Numbered from the stretch's first letter, positions 24,168 to 33,171 are shown. The stretch: 64,000 nucleotides of DNA from Pyxidicoccus trucidator (GCF_010894435.1 NZ_JAAIXZ010000001.1:1-64000); one strand, 5' to 3'. The notes: generated by a model from the letters alone, not told the origin. Made by a program: numbers and translations.

Positions 24168-25358
24168 CTACAGCCAGCAGACGTTGTCGACGCAGCGCTC
24201 GCCGGCGGGGCACTCGCAGTTGGCCACGCACGCGTTGCCGCTGCCCTGATTCACGGGCTTGCAGAGGCCGCTGGTGCAGACATTGCCCGCGGGGCACTCG
24301 CAGTTGGCGCGGCACACCGGCGAGGTGCCCGCGTCCTGCGCGGGAGGAGGCGTCGGCGTCCTGCAGGAGCCATTGGTGCAGACCTGGCCGGAGGGGCAGT
24401 CGCAGTTGGCGTTGCACGAGGGGCCCGAGCCCGCGTCGGGGGGCGGGGGCGGCGGCGTGGGCGACTTGCAGTAGCCGCTGGTGCAGACCTGGCCGGAGGG
24501 GCAGTCGCAGTTGGCGACGCAGGCCTGGCCCGGGTCGGGCTGCGGCGACTTGCACTGGCCGTTGGTGCAGACCTGGCCCGAGGGACAGTCGCAGTTGGCG
24601 CGGCACTCGCCCCCGCTGGGGATGGGCATGCAGTAGCCAATCTGGCAGGTGTACTCGGTCGGGCACTCGGTGGTGGACCCGCAGGCCGCGCGGCACTGGC
24701 CGTCCACGCAGTCCTTGCCGTCCTGGCACTGGTAGGCGGAGGTGCAGGCGTTCGGGTCCTGCGGGCGGGGGCGGCACACGCCGAAGACGCACGCATCCGT
24801 GGAGGCGCACTGCCGGTCCGCCGTGCAGCCCTGCAAGCACTGGTTGTTGATGCAGTAGTTCCCCGCGCCACAGTCCGTGTTCACCCGGCACGTCGAGCCC
24901 GCGTCCGGGATTGGCCCCGGCCCGCCGTCGGACGCGCCGCCATCCGGCCGGGTACCGCCGTCGGGCCGCGTGCCGCCGTCGCTGCCGCTGTCAGGCCGCG
25001 TCCCAGCATCCGGGCGCGTCCCGCCATCCTGCGTGCCCGGCGCGCAGTAGTGGTCGGAGCACTTGCCGCCCGAGCCGCATTGCGAGTCGCGCGAGCAGGG
25101 CTGGAGGCAGACGTTGTTGATGCAGATCTCCGCGCCGTCGCAGTCGATGGTGGTGACGCAGCGGCGCGCGTCCAGGGGGAGGTCCCGACACGAGCCGGAG
25201 CGACAGGTCTCATCGCTGCTACAGTCCGAGTCGTTGTAGCAGTAGGAGTATTCGTCGTCGTACCAGTCCTCGTTCTCGTGGATGATGCAGCCCGAGAGAG
25301 TGGAGACAAGCGACAGCAAAAGCGGCAGCAGCAGCCTGCCTGCGGGGGTCTTCCTCAT
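24168..25358 (-). CDS. Cys-rich EB/Dickkopf-like surface lipoprotein
   Basis: ATG 25358 (MRKTPAG) gives a 396-residue lipoprotein with the signal end LVSTLSGC. The mature part has Cys-rich modules such as CVTTIDCDGAEICINNVC and CRVNTDCGAGNYCINNQC, an Asp/Gly/Arg-rich spacer (TRPDSGSDGGTRPDGG), then five near-identical modules of the type NCDCPSGQVCTNGQCKSP. The disulfide-rich pattern resembles EB-type or Dickkopf N-terminal-like repeats common in myxobacterial exported proteins. Alternating Pro-rich linkers separate the last modules. It is transcribed away from the sigma-factor gene across a short divergent region. Role unknown; surface display is inferred. Confidence 0.88.
   Translation of the reverse strand: MRKTPAGRLLLPLLLSLVSTLSGCIIHENEDWYDDEYSYCYNDSDCSSDETCRSGSCRDLPLDARRCVTTIDCDGAEICINNVCLQPCSRDSQCGSGGKCSDHYCAPGTQDGGTRPDAGTRPDSGSDGGTRPDGGTRPDGGASDGGPGPIPDAGSTCRVNTDCGAGNYCINNQCLQGCTADRQCASTDACVFGVCRPRPQDPNACTSAYQCQDGKDCVDGQCRAACGSTTECPTEYTCQIGYCMPIPSGGECRANCDCPSGQVCTNGQCKSPQPDPGQACVANCDCPSGQVCTSGYCKSPTPPPPPPDAGSGPSCNANCDCPSGQVCTNGSCRTPTPPPAQDAGTSPVCRANCECPAGNVCTSGLCKPVNQGSGNACVANCECPAGERCVDNVCWL
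24270..24620 (-). repeat. Near-identical tandem modules in the Cys-rich lipoprotein
   Basis: Segments near 24287, 24381, 24484, 24568 and 24180 repeat the coding pattern for NC(D/E)CP(S/A)G..C with high nucleotide identity. This suggests recent duplication or homogenisation of modules. Confidence 0.75.
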
Positions 25359-25450
25359 GAGTGGGGACTCCGAGAAAACTGGGGGACCGGTCCGGCCACC
25401 GGGTAGGTTGTGCGGATTCAGCCGCGTTTGACGCCGGAGGCGCGACGGCT

Positions 25451-25472
25451 GATCAAAGAATATAATTTGATC
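25451..25472 (+). promoter_or_regulatory. Palindromic operator overlapping a perfect TATAAT box
   Basis: GATCAAA at 25451-25457 and TTTGATC at 25466-25472 are perfect inverted arms separated by 8 bp, and the consensus TATAAT occupies 25461-25466. No good -35 lies 16-18 bp upstream; the nearest TTGACG is 27 bp away. A repressor or activator site controlling the sigma-factor operon is inferred. Confidence 0.6.
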
Positions 25473-25514
25473 GCATCCCGTCGCTGCGGCGACCAGCAGG
25501 CACACGGAGGTAGT

Positions 25515-26264
25515 GTGCTGGCCTGGACCATTCACATCGACGGCGTATGGCTCCTGAACGGAGCTGAACCGTTGAATGTCCCCGAGGGAGAGCCCCCGGT
25601 GTTCTTCCGAGGTGCCCGTTCATTGGCGGAAGTTCCCGCGCTGGGGGAGCGCCGCGGGCGGGGCGTGCCCGCGCCCGTGGCCTCGGACGAGGCCCAGCTC
25701 CAGCTGCTGGTGCGCCGTATCCAGGAGGGAGACCTCACCGCCTTCGAGCAGCTCTACCAGCTCACCCGGATGGACGCGGTGCGGACGCTGCGGCATCTGG
25801 TGGGCAACCGCGTGGAGGTGGAGGATCTGCTCCAGGAGACGTATCTGCGGCTGCTGACGGCGGTGAAGGGCTATCGGGGTGAGTCGCGCTTCCGGACGTT
25901 CTTCTACCGGGTGTGCTCGAACGTGGCGCTGTCGCACCTGCGCTGGAAGCGGCGGCGGCCGGAGGACTCCGTCGCGGAGCCTCCAGAAATGGTGGCGCAG
26001 GGTGACGACCCGGAGCACGCGGCGGCGCGGCGTCAGGCGGCCCGGTTGGTCGAGGTGGCGCTGGAGCGGCTGAAGCCGAAGAAGCGCATCGTCTTCGTGT
26101 ACTACGAGCTGTGTGGGATGACTCCAGACGAAATCGCCGAGGCTGTGGGAAGCTCGCCCAACACCGTGCGCAGTCGCCTGCACCACGCGCGGCTGGAGTT
26201 CAACGAGGCCATGCAGCGACTGCTCGCCCATCGCCGACCGGGAGGTCCCCATGGCGCGCCATGA
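25515..26264 (+). CDS. RNA polymerase sigma factor, ECF/sigma-70 region 2 and 4 type
   Basis: I start this at GTG 25515 (VLAWTIHIDG), which follows GGAGG by 4 bp and lies downstream of the TATAAT/palindrome element. The open frame to 25410 would put the promoter inside the gene. The 249-residue protein has sigma-2 (FEQLYQLTRMDAV, EVEDLLQETYLRLL near residue 110) and sigma-4 (ELCGMTPDEIAEAVGSSPNT, then SRLHHARLEFNEAM). It carries a long N-terminal extension of about 65 residues. It overlaps the anti-sigma gene by 14 bp, so it is almost certainly held by that partner. Target genes are unknown. Confidence 0.88.
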   Translation: MLAWTIHIDGVWLLNGAEPLNVPEGEPPVFFRGARSLAEVPALGERRGRGVPAPVASDEAQLQLLVRRIQEGDLTAFEQLYQLTRMDAVRTLRHLVGNRVEVEDLLQETYLRLLTAVKGYRGESRFRTFFYRVCSNVALSHLRWKRRRPEDSVAEPPEMVAQGDDPEHAAARRQAARLVEVALERLKPKKRIVFVYYELCGMTPDEIAEAVGSSPNTVRSRLHHARLEFNEAMQRLLAHRRPGGPHGAP

Positions 26265-27954
26265 GGTCCAGGCCCTGTGGGCGCTGGCGGCGGGCGAGCT
26301 GGACGCAGCGGCCCGGGCACGCGTGGAGGCGCACGTGGCCGGGTGCCCGTCGTGCTCGGCCCAGCTGGAGCAGGTGAAGCAATCCCGCGGCGTGCTGCAC
26401 GAGGCGCGTGCGGTGACACCGGACGTGCGCTGGGGCGTGGTGGACGCGGGGCTCCGTTCCGAGGCGGCGCGGCGGATGACGGCGGCGGCACCCAGGTCCC
26501 GGCTGCCGTGGGCACTGGCGCTCGCGGGGGCCTGCGCGGCGATGCTCGGCTTCTGGATGTTGCGGACTCCGGAGGTGGCGCCGGGCGGGCCGGGGGTTCC
26601 CGTGGCGACGCTACCGGCGTCCCAGACGGGTACAGCGGTGGCCACGGCGCAGGCGGTGCTCGAGGGCGGCAGCGCCCCGGACACGGCCCAGGCGGAGAGC
26701 ACCTCGGGCGCGGTGGTGCGCGAGGTGGGTGGCACGGAGCGGGCGTTGCAGACGGGAGCGAAGCTGCGCTCGGGGGTGGCGGTCCGGACGCCCGCGCGCT
26801 CCACGGCGCTGCTGCGGCTGCCGGATGCGAGCCGGGTGCGGCTGTCGGAGGGCTCGGACGTGGAGCTGTCCCGTGCGGAGGCGCGCGACGTCCACCTCAC
26901 GGTGCGGCAGGGCCGGCTCTCGGTGCAGGCGTCACATGCGGAGCGGCAGGGCTTCACGGTGGAGGCCGCGGGCCTGCGCGTGTCGGTGGTGGGCACGGTC
27001 TTCACGGTGGAGCGCACGGAGCACGGCGCGGCGGTGGCCGTGGCTGAAGGTCAGGTGCGCGTGGAGGTGGAAGGACAGCCCACGCGGCTGGTGGGCGCGG
27101 GTGAGCGGGTGGAGCTGGACGCGCGGGAGAGGACGCTGAAGCACGAGCCGGTGTCCGAGCCCGACCAGCGGGCCTTCGAGGCGCTGAGCGCGCCCGTCCC
27201 GCAACAGGGAGACACGGCGACCACGGCCGAGGCCATCGCCGCGGTGGCTCCGACGACGGATGCTCCGTCCGCGCTCACGGCTGACGCGGTCGCGCCCGCG
27301 GCGCTGGCGACGGAGGCCCCATCCGCGAAGAAGCCGGCGGTGGCCACGCAGCCGAAGTCGCGCGGAGAGCGGCAGCAGGTGGCGACCACGGTGCCTCGCG
27401 CGGGAGGAAAGCCGCGGGAGCGCGTGGCGTCCGCTACTCCCACGGTGGCCCCCCCTGCCCCCGAGAAGACGGTAGTCGCGGCGCCTCCAGCACCGGCCCC
27501 GGTGGTGGTGGCCGCCGCGCCGCCCGTGACGGGCCCCGACCAGGAGTTCGCCCCCTACCCCGCGCGGTCCGTGACGGAGTCGCTGCCGCCCAAGACGGCC
27601 CCGGCGCCAGTGCCGCCTCCCGTGGCGGTGGCGGAGGCGCCAGCGAAGGAAAAGAAGAAGAAGGAGCCGCTGATTCCGATGGCGCTGATGTCGAAGGACG
27701 CGGACGAGCGGTTCCTCGGGTACGCGCGGCTGCAGCTCAGCCCCCGCACGTGCGAGAGCTTCCTGGTGGGACTGGAAGAAATCGCGCAGCGAAGCCCGCG
27801 TGATTCGCACCGTGAGCAGGCCCGCTACCTGCGCGCCCGCTGCTTCGAGGAGAAGCTCCAGCCGAAGGCGGCCAAGGGCGAGTACCGCCAGTACCTCAAC
27901 GAGTTCCCCCGGGGTCGCTACGCGCGCGAGGCCAACACCGCGCTGCTGCCCTGA
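26251..27954 (+). CDS. FecR-domain anti-sigma factor with zinc-finger and TPR-like tail
   Basis: ATG 26251 follows GGGAGG. The 567-residue protein starts with an anti-sigma zinc-finger helix (HEVQALWALAAGEL, then HVAGCPSC, an HxxxCxxC motif). A single membrane helix lies near residues 87-105 (WALALAGACAAMLGFWML). A FecR-like beta-domain covers residues 150-290 (VRTPARSTALLRLPDAS, VVGTVFTVERTE). A Pro/Ala/Thr-rich span of about 190 residues leads to a helical TPR-like end (ARYLRARCFEEKLQPKAA, EYRQYLNEFPRGRYA). It would bind the sigma factor in the cytoplasm and sense something in the periplasm, where the tail sits. The tail resembles outer-membrane-linked TPR segments. Confidence 0.88.
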   Translation: MARHEVQALWALAAGELDAAARARVEAHVAGCPSCSAQLEQVKQSRGVLHEARAVTPDVRWGVVDAGLRSEAARRMTAAAPRSRLPWALALAGACAAMLGFWMLRTPEVAPGGPGVPVATLPASQTGTAVATAQAVLEGGSAPDTAQAESTSGAVVREVGGTERALQTGAKLRSGVAVRTPARSTALLRLPDASRVRLSEGSDVELSRAEARDVHLTVRQGRLSVQASHAERQGFTVEAAGLRVSVVGTVFTVERTEHGAAVAVAEGQVRVEVEGQPTRLVGAGERVELDARERTLKHEPVSEPDQRAFEALSAPVPQQGDTATTAEAIAAVAPTTDAPSALTADAVAPAALATEAPSAKKPAVATQPKSRGERQQVATTVPRAGGKPRERVASATPTVAPPAPEKTVVAAPPAPAPVVVAAAPPVTGPDQEFAPYPARSVTESLPPKTAPAPVPPPVAVAEAPAKEKKKKEPLIPMALMSKDADERFLGYARLQLSPRTCESFLVGLEEIAQRSPRDSHREQARYLRARCFEEKLQPKAAKGEYRQYLNEFPRGRYAREANTALLP

Positions 27955-27961
27955 CCTGGTC

Positions 27962-29149
27962 TCAGCCGTCCGAGCCCGTCCGAGGCAGCTTCTCCGGCGG
28001 CGCCGTGGCATTCCCTCGCGCCACCAGCTCGCGCACCACGGACTCCAGCGCGCGGATGCGGCGGCCCGCGCGCCCCGGAGCCCACTCGGGCACGTCCGGG
28101 CCGCGCAGCAGCTCCATCGCCTGCTCCACGCCCCCCGCCTTGCCCTTCAGCGCGCGGGCCGTGGACAGGCGCACGTTGCACGCCGGCCGCCGGGTGACGC
28201 CTCCCTCCCACAGCAAATCCAGCGCGAAGGTCGTCCACACCGCCAGCTCGTCACCAGGGCGGAGGAACGCCTCGAAGCGCGCCAGCGCCTGTGCCCGGGG
28301 CTCTCCGGCGCGCAGCACCTCCTCGGACAGCTCCACGTGCAGCGGCGTGCTGCGCGCCAGGGGCTGCTCGGGGGCAATCACGGCCTCGAAGCGCTCGCCC
28401 GTGGCCGGACGGCAGGCCACCGCGTGCACCAGCTCGGAAGGAATGTTCGTTCCGGTCGGATGCGCGTTGGCCTCGCCATAGAAGAGGACGAGGTTCTCGA
28501 AGCGCTCGGCCAGCGTGCGCAGCTCGAACGGCGGACGCCACGGGCCGAAGTAGATGCGGCGGCGGTTCGGAGACGTCCGCTGCGACTGCCGCTCCAGCTG
28601 CGTGTCCACCATGTACTCGAAGGCCTTCAGCATGGTGTCGAACCGCGCCGGGTCACCCTCCAGGATGCCCAGCATCTCCACCACCGCTTCGATGGTGGAC
28701 ACACAGTGGTCCGCCGGCTCGGCGCGGATGCGGTAGTTGCTGGGACGGCGAGGCACGAAGGAGATGCGCGGCAGGCTGGCCAGCAACGGGTTGCGCGAGA
28801 CGACCTTCTTCGCCTGGGGCCAGGTGCCGTCCACGACGATGATGGTCTCCGGCGGATTCTCTCGGGCTTCTTCCACGGTGATGGCGTCCTCGCCCGGGAA
28901 GAGCACGGCCACTGACTCCGGCCTCGCCGCGAGCTGCTCCAGCCGCGCGTGGCCGGTGAAGTCCACACCCTCGTGCAGCTCGGCGTTGCGCAGCGCCAGG
29001 CGAGCCATGCGCGCCGTGCCGATGGCCACGCGCCGCTCACGCGGATGCTGGAGGAAGACGACGCGGGTCCGCGTCTCCAGCGGGGGCGGCAGTTGCGCGC
29101 AGTAGCAGGTGGTGTCGGGACGGCGGCAGCGAAGGCACAGGTTACGCAC
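27962..29149 (-). CDS. DTW-domain tRNA aminocarboxypropyltransferase-like protein
   Basis: This 395-residue protein begins with a zinc-binding CLRCRRPDTTCYC and carries the name-giving motif VVDGTWPQAKK near residue 105, and STIEAVVEMLGI near residue 150. DTW proteins such as TapT/YfiP add aminocarboxypropyl from SAM to uridine in tRNA variable loops. The first half matches that family. The second half (residues 205-395), with FYGEANAHPTGTNIPSEL and VWTTFALDLLWEG, is additional and may be a separate domain. It converges on the anti-sigma gene with an 8-bp gap and is divergent from rsmE, 161 bp away. Confidence 0.85.
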   Translation of the reverse strand: MRNLCLRCRRPDTTCYCAQLPPPLETRTRVVFLQHPRERRVAIGTARMARLALRNAELHEGVDFTGHARLEQLAARPESVAVLFPGEDAITVEEARENPPETIIVVDGTWPQAKKVVSRNPLLASLPRISFVPRRPSNYRIRAEPADHCVSTIEAVVEMLGILEGDPARFDTMLKAFEYMVDTQLERQSQRTSPNRRRIYFGPWRPPFELRTLAERFENLVLFYGEANAHPTGTNIPSELVHAVACRPATGERFEAVIAPEQPLARSTPLHVELSEEVLRAGEPRAQALARFEAFLRPGDELAVWTTFALDLLWEGGVTRRPACNVRLSTARALKGKAGGVEQAMELLRGPDVPEWAPGRAGRRIRALESVVRELVARGNATAPPEKLPRTGSDG

Positions 29150-29310
29150 AGCCAGCCTTTACGGTACGCCCCGGAGAGGGGCAAGCACTGCCGGCAGGAA
29201 GCGCGGCGGGCAACCAGGGGGGCAGGCACTACCTCCACCTCCCTCCAGTGGGTCCCTGTGTACGCCGAAGATGTCTCCCACACCGCCAGTCGACGGAGTA
29301 CAGAAGCCCT

Positions 29311-30075
29311 GTGAATCTGCTCCTGCTCTTCGATGAGGACTTCCTCCCGGACGGCACCGCCCGCCTCACCGGGCGCCGGGCCCAGCACGCGCGCGAGGTG
29401 CTGCGCGCGGAGCCCGGCGAGTCCCTGCGCGTGGGCCGGCTGGGGGGCCTCACCGGCACCGGAGAGGTGCTGGAGAACAGCGTCGGTGTGCTGCACCTGC
29501 GCGTCTCCCTCACCGAGCCTCCGCCCCCACGCGCGGGCGTGGACCTGCTGCTCGCCATCCCTCGTCCCAAGGCGCTCAAGAAGGTGCTGCCCGCGGTGGC
29601 CTCGCTCGGCGTGGACCGGGTGGTGCTGGTCAACGCGGCCCGGGTGGAGAAGAGCTACTTCGACTCCAAGGTGCTGGACGCCGCCTTCGTCCGGGAGTTG
29701 CTCCTCCAGGGCCTGGAGCAGGCCCGGGACACGCACCTCCCCGAAGTCCACGTGCGCGAGCGCTTCCGCCCCTTCGTCGAGGACGAGCTGGACACCCTCT
29801 TCGGCCCCACGGCCGTCCGGCTGCTCCCCCACCCGCCCGCGAAGCAGCCCCTGCGCGCGGCCGGCGCGGACACCGCCGAGCGGGTGGTGCTGGCCATCGG
29901 CCCCGACGGCGGCTGGGTGCCCTTCGAGGCCCAGCTCCTCGAAGCCCAGGGCTTCCGCCCCTTCTCCCTGGGCCCCCGAATCCTCCGCGTGGAGACGGCG
30001 GTCCCCGTCCTCCTGGGGCAGGTCGCCCTTCTGAGAGAGGACACTGCATTCAAAGCAGAGCCATCTCGGGCTTGA
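29311..30075 (+). CDS. rsmE: 16S rRNA (uracil(1498)-N3)-methyltransferase RsmE
   Basis: I choose GTG 29311 (VNLLLLFDEDFLPDG), which matches the family start; the longer frame has no conserved sequence. The 254-residue protein has an N-terminal OB-like domain (RLTGRRAQHAREVLRAEPGE). Its SPOUT knot carries AIPRPKALKKVLPAVASLGV and IGPDGGWVPFEA near residue 203, then LGPRILRVETAVPVL. RsmE makes m3U1498 in the decoding region of 16S rRNA. It lies 33 bp upstream of pepP in the same direction, so co-transcription is likely. Known substrate and fold are from the family, not from this sequence. Confidence 0.92.
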   Translation: MNLLLLFDEDFLPDGTARLTGRRAQHAREVLRAEPGESLRVGRLGGLTGTGEVLENSVGVLHLRVSLTEPPPPRAGVDLLLAIPRPKALKKVLPAVASLGVDRVVLVNAARVEKSYFDSKVLDAAFVRELLLQGLEQARDTHLPEVHVRERFRPFVEDELDTLFGPTAVRLLPHPPAKQPLRAAGADTAERVVLAIGPDGGWVPFEAQLLEAQGFRPFSLGPRILRVETAVPVLLGQVALLREDTAFKAEPSRA

Positions 30076-30108
30076 AGGGCCGCCGTGCGCTGTTCAAGAG
30101 TCACAGCC

Positions 30109-31638
30109 ATGGCCACGTCCAACCCTTCCTCCCCCGCCACCGACGGCACCTCGCAGCCCGCCGTGGGTGAGCAACAGCCCCTCGTCACCTCGGAGCCGCA
30201 GGCCGCGCCCGCGAAGCCCGCCAGCCACGACACGGTGCCGCCCCCGGCCCTGCTCGACTTCATGATGAAGCGGTGGAAGCCGGGTGCGAAGAAGCTGCCG
30301 CCCAGGCTCAAGCACTCCGACGCCTTCCGCGCCCGTCGCCGCGCCCTCTCCAAGCTGTTCCCCGGAGAGACGCTCATCGTCCCCACCGGCCACGAGAAGG
30401 TGCGCGCCAACGACACCCACTACCGCTTCCGGCCGGGCACCGACTTCTACTACCTCACCGGCAACACCGAGCCGGACTGCGTCCTCGTCCTTCAGCCCAA
30501 GGAGGGCGGAGGCCACACGGACATCCTCTTCGTGGAGCCCAACCCGGGCCGCACGGACTCCACCTTCTTCACCGACCGCGTGAAGGGCGAGCTGTGGGTA
30601 GGCCCGCGCCTGGGCGTGAAGGAGAGCCGGGCCCGCTTCGGCGTGGACGAGGCGCGCGGCCTCAATGAGCTGAAGGACTACGTCGCCGGCCTGAATGGCG
30701 CGGTGAGCCGCCCCACGCGCGTGCTGCGCGGCTTCGCCCCCAAGGTGGACACCGCGGTGCCGGAGGGCGGAGACAAGGACAAGGCCCTGGCCCAGGCGCT
30801 CTCCGAGATGCGCCTCCTCAAGGACGACCAGGAGCTGCGCGAGCTGCAGTCCTCCATCGACTCCACCCAGCGCGGCTTCGAGGACGTCATCCGCGGCCTG
30901 AAGACGGCGAAGACGGAGCGCTACGTGGAGGGCATCTTCAACCTCCGCGCCCGCGTGGAGGGCAACGACGTGGGCTACGGCACCATCGCCGCCAGCGGCT
31001 CGCACGCCTGCGTGCTGCACTGGACGCGCAATGACGGCCCGCTGGTGCCCGGTGACCTGCTCCTGCTGGATGCGGGCGTGGAGGGCCACACCCTCTACAC
31101 CGCCGACATCACCCGCACCCTCCCGCTCTCCGGGAAGTTCTCCAAGGAGCAGCGCGAAATCTACGAGCTGGTGCTGGAGGCCCAGGAGCAGGCCATCAAG
31201 GCCGTGAAGCCGGGCAACGACTTCATGGAGCCCAACCGCGTGGCCATGCGCGTGCTGGCCGGGGGCCTGGAGTCCCTCGGCATCCTCGAGGACGCCGAGG
31301 AGGCGCTCAAGGACGAGCACCAGTTCTACAAGCGCTACTCACTGCACAACGTCAGCCACATGCTGGGCCTGGACGTGCACGACTGCGCCCAGGCGCGGCA
31401 GGAGGCGTACAAGTACGGCAAGCTCCAGCCCGGCATGGTGCTGACGGTGGAGCCCGGCCTGTACTTCCAGACGGACGACCTCACCGTGCCACGGCGCTAC
31501 CGCGGCATCGGCGTGCGAATCGAAGACGACGTCGTCGTCACCGCGCGCGGCTGCAAGGTCCTCTCCGGCAAGATTCCGCGCACCGCGAAGGACGTGGAGG
31601 CGTGGATGAAGTCCGTGTGGAAGGCCGCGAAGAAGTAG
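30109..31638 (+). CDS. pepP: Xaa-Pro aminopeptidase (M24B)
   Basis: ATG 30109 (MATSNPSS) gives 509 residues. An N-terminal low-complexity extension (about 45 residues) precedes an AMP_N domain (ARRRALSKLFPGETLIVPTG, FRPGTDFYYLTGNTEPDC). The creatinase-fold domain has its metal ligands: Asp in LLLDAGVEGHTLYTADITRT, His in HNVSHMLGLDVHD, Glu in TVEPGLYF and Glu in GVRIEDDVVVT. The enzyme removes N-terminal residues before proline using two divalent metals. Typical PepP is about 440 residues, so the extension is extra. No signal peptide is seen, which suggests a cytoplasmic peptide-recycling role. Confidence 0.92.
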   Translation: MATSNPSSPATDGTSQPAVGEQQPLVTSEPQAAPAKPASHDTVPPPALLDFMMKRWKPGAKKLPPRLKHSDAFRARRRALSKLFPGETLIVPTGHEKVRANDTHYRFRPGTDFYYLTGNTEPDCVLVLQPKEGGGHTDILFVEPNPGRTDSTFFTDRVKGELWVGPRLGVKESRARFGVDEARGLNELKDYVAGLNGAVSRPTRVLRGFAPKVDTAVPEGGDKDKALAQALSEMRLLKDDQELRELQSSIDSTQRGFEDVIRGLKTAKTERYVEGIFNLRARVEGNDVGYGTIAASGSHACVLHWTRNDGPLVPGDLLLLDAGVEGHTLYTADITRTLPLSGKFSKEQREIYELVLEAQEQAIKAVKPGNDFMEPNRVAMRVLAGGLESLGILEDAEEALKDEHQFYKRYSLHNVSHMLGLDVHDCAQARQEAYKYGKLQPGMVLTVEPGLYFQTDDLTVPRRYRGIGVRIEDDVVVTARGCKVLSGKIPRTAKDVEAWMKSVWKAAKK

Positions 31639-31671
31639 GCGGCCCCACTCCAAACGCCCGGGAGGACGGTG

Positions 31672-33129
31672 CTACGGCGCCGTCCCCTCGGCCTGCGGCG
31701 CCGTCTCACCGGGCTCCGTGCCCACGGCACCGGGCGCTCCGGGCTTCGGAGCCTCGCCGGGCTTCGACGCGGCCGTCTTGCGCGTCTTCTCCCACTCCTC
31801 CAGGGACAGTGGGGCGACCTCCTTCAGCGTGGAGACCGCCACCGCGAACTGGCGCGGCTCGGTGCGCGCGTCGGGGCCGACGGAGAAGTTGATGCGGTGG
31901 ATTTCGTGTCCGTCCTCCGTCTCCAGCAGCACCCGCCAGTCGCCGGGCTTCAGGTTGGACGTGGTCGCGAAGGAGCGGTAGCCGCCGTCCGTCCCGTTGC
32001 TGCTCACGTTGGCCATCCAGCCGTTGCCGAACGTCGTCCAGCCCTTGTCGGGGTGGTCGTAGTACCAGCGGACGCGCACCTTGTACGGGGCGAAGCCCTT
32101 GGGCGCGAAGATGCGGAAGAAGTAGTAGGGCTTGTCGCCCGGCTGCATCAGGTAGTCCGGGCCGAACCACGTCCACGGCTTGAACCAGACGGAGTCGTCC
32201 ACCGTGGACAGGTGGTACACGCCCGGGCTGACCCGATCCACCTTGTGGTAGATGCCCGCGAACTGCACGGCCACCGGCAGCGGCGGAATCACGCCCACCA
32301 GGTACAGCAGCAGCAGCACGCCCTGCACGCCGAAGCCGGGAACGGCCACGTTGCGGACGAGGAACTCCACGTCCGGACGCCAGCGCTCAATCAGGCGCAT
32401 CAGCCCGAAGACGCTCGCGCTGCCCAGGGCCACCGCCAGCAGGAACACCCAGAAGCCCATGCGGCCGATGAGCACCGGCAGCAGGCACGCGAAGTACATC
32501 GTCACGCACAGGCTGAGCAGCACCACGCGGATGACGGGGCCCACCTGCCGGAAGCGCGGCAATTCGTTGGCCACCAGCAGCGCGAACAGGCCCACCACGA
32601 ACAGGTAGGGCGTGAAGCCCGACGTGCTCTTGAAGAGCAGCAGCATGAAGACGCTGAGCAGGCTTCCGAAGAAGAAGTGCACCGCGTCCTCGCGCCAGCG
32701 CCACACCTTCGCCAGCAGCTTCGGCGGCTCCGTGCCCTCCGGGAAGCGCTGCTCCAGCAACAGCAGCGAGGACAGGATGACGAGGTACGCGAAGCTCTGC
32801 ACCAGCGTCAGCGTGTCGTCGATGCGGCTGAGCGAGACGACGTCGTAGATGAAGCCGCCGAAGAAGAAGGCGGCCATCTCCCACTTCTCATGGCGGGTGC
32901 GGAAGTCCTGCACCTTCTCCATGAGGGTGGGCGTCTTCGCCGTGGCCACCAGGTCGTCCGGGTCCACCGCCACTCCGGGCGCGGTGGCCGGCAGCGCGGT
33001 GTCCTTCAGCGCGACGGCGGCATTCGTATCAGCGGCGGGGAGGACGTTTCCGGATACGGCCGGGGTAGCCGGCGCATCGACGGTGTCGTCCTGCTTCTCG
33101 GGAGTGTTGGGCTGTGTTGCGGTGACCAC
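31672..33129 (-). CDS. DUF2914-domain integral membrane protein
   Basis: This 485-residue protein has a disordered Thr/Ala/Pro-rich N-terminus (about 65 residues). About eight membrane helices follow, at roughly residues 85-300 (FFFGGFIYDVVSL, FAYLVILSSLLLL, YLFVVGLFALLVA and others). The C-terminal domain (residues 320-440) resembles DUF2914 (VRVRWYYDHPDKGWTTFG, SNLKPGDWRVLLETEDGHEI) and probably lies outside the membrane. DUF2914 proteins have no known function, though the domain resembles beta-sandwich ligand modules. The Pro/Gly tail is low complexity. It converges on pepP and is followed downstream only by the pepP end. Confidence 0.8.
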   Translation of the reverse strand: MVTATQPNTPEKQDDTVDAPATPAVSGNVLPAADTNAAVALKDTALPATAPGVAVDPDDLVATAKTPTLMEKVQDFRTRHEKWEMAAFFFGGFIYDVVSLSRIDDTLTLVQSFAYLVILSSLLLLEQRFPEGTEPPKLLAKVWRWREDAVHFFFGSLLSVFMLLLFKSTSGFTPYLFVVGLFALLVANELPRFRQVGPVIRVVLLSLCVTMYFACLLPVLIGRMGFWVFLLAVALGSASVFGLMRLIERWRPDVEFLVRNVAVPGFGVQGVLLLLYLVGVIPPLPVAVQFAGIYHKVDRVSPGVYHLSTVDDSVWFKPWTWFGPDYLMQPGDKPYYFFRIFAPKGFAPYKVRVRWYYDHPDKGWTTFGNGWMANVSSNGTDGGYRSFATTSNLKPGDWRVLLETEDGHEIHRINFSVGPDARTEPRQFAVAVSTLKEVAPLSLEEWEKTRKTAASKPGEAPKPGAPGAVGTEPGETAPQAEGTAP

Positions 33130-33171
33130 GGCGGTTCCTCGGGGCAGCGGCCGCCCATCCTAGCCGCTCCA

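Noticed and set aside
25410..25514. Upstream extension of the sigma factor to GTG 25410
   Set aside because: It would place the TATAAT/palindrome inside the gene, adds no conserved residues and lacks a ribosome site, whereas GTG 25515 has GGAGG.
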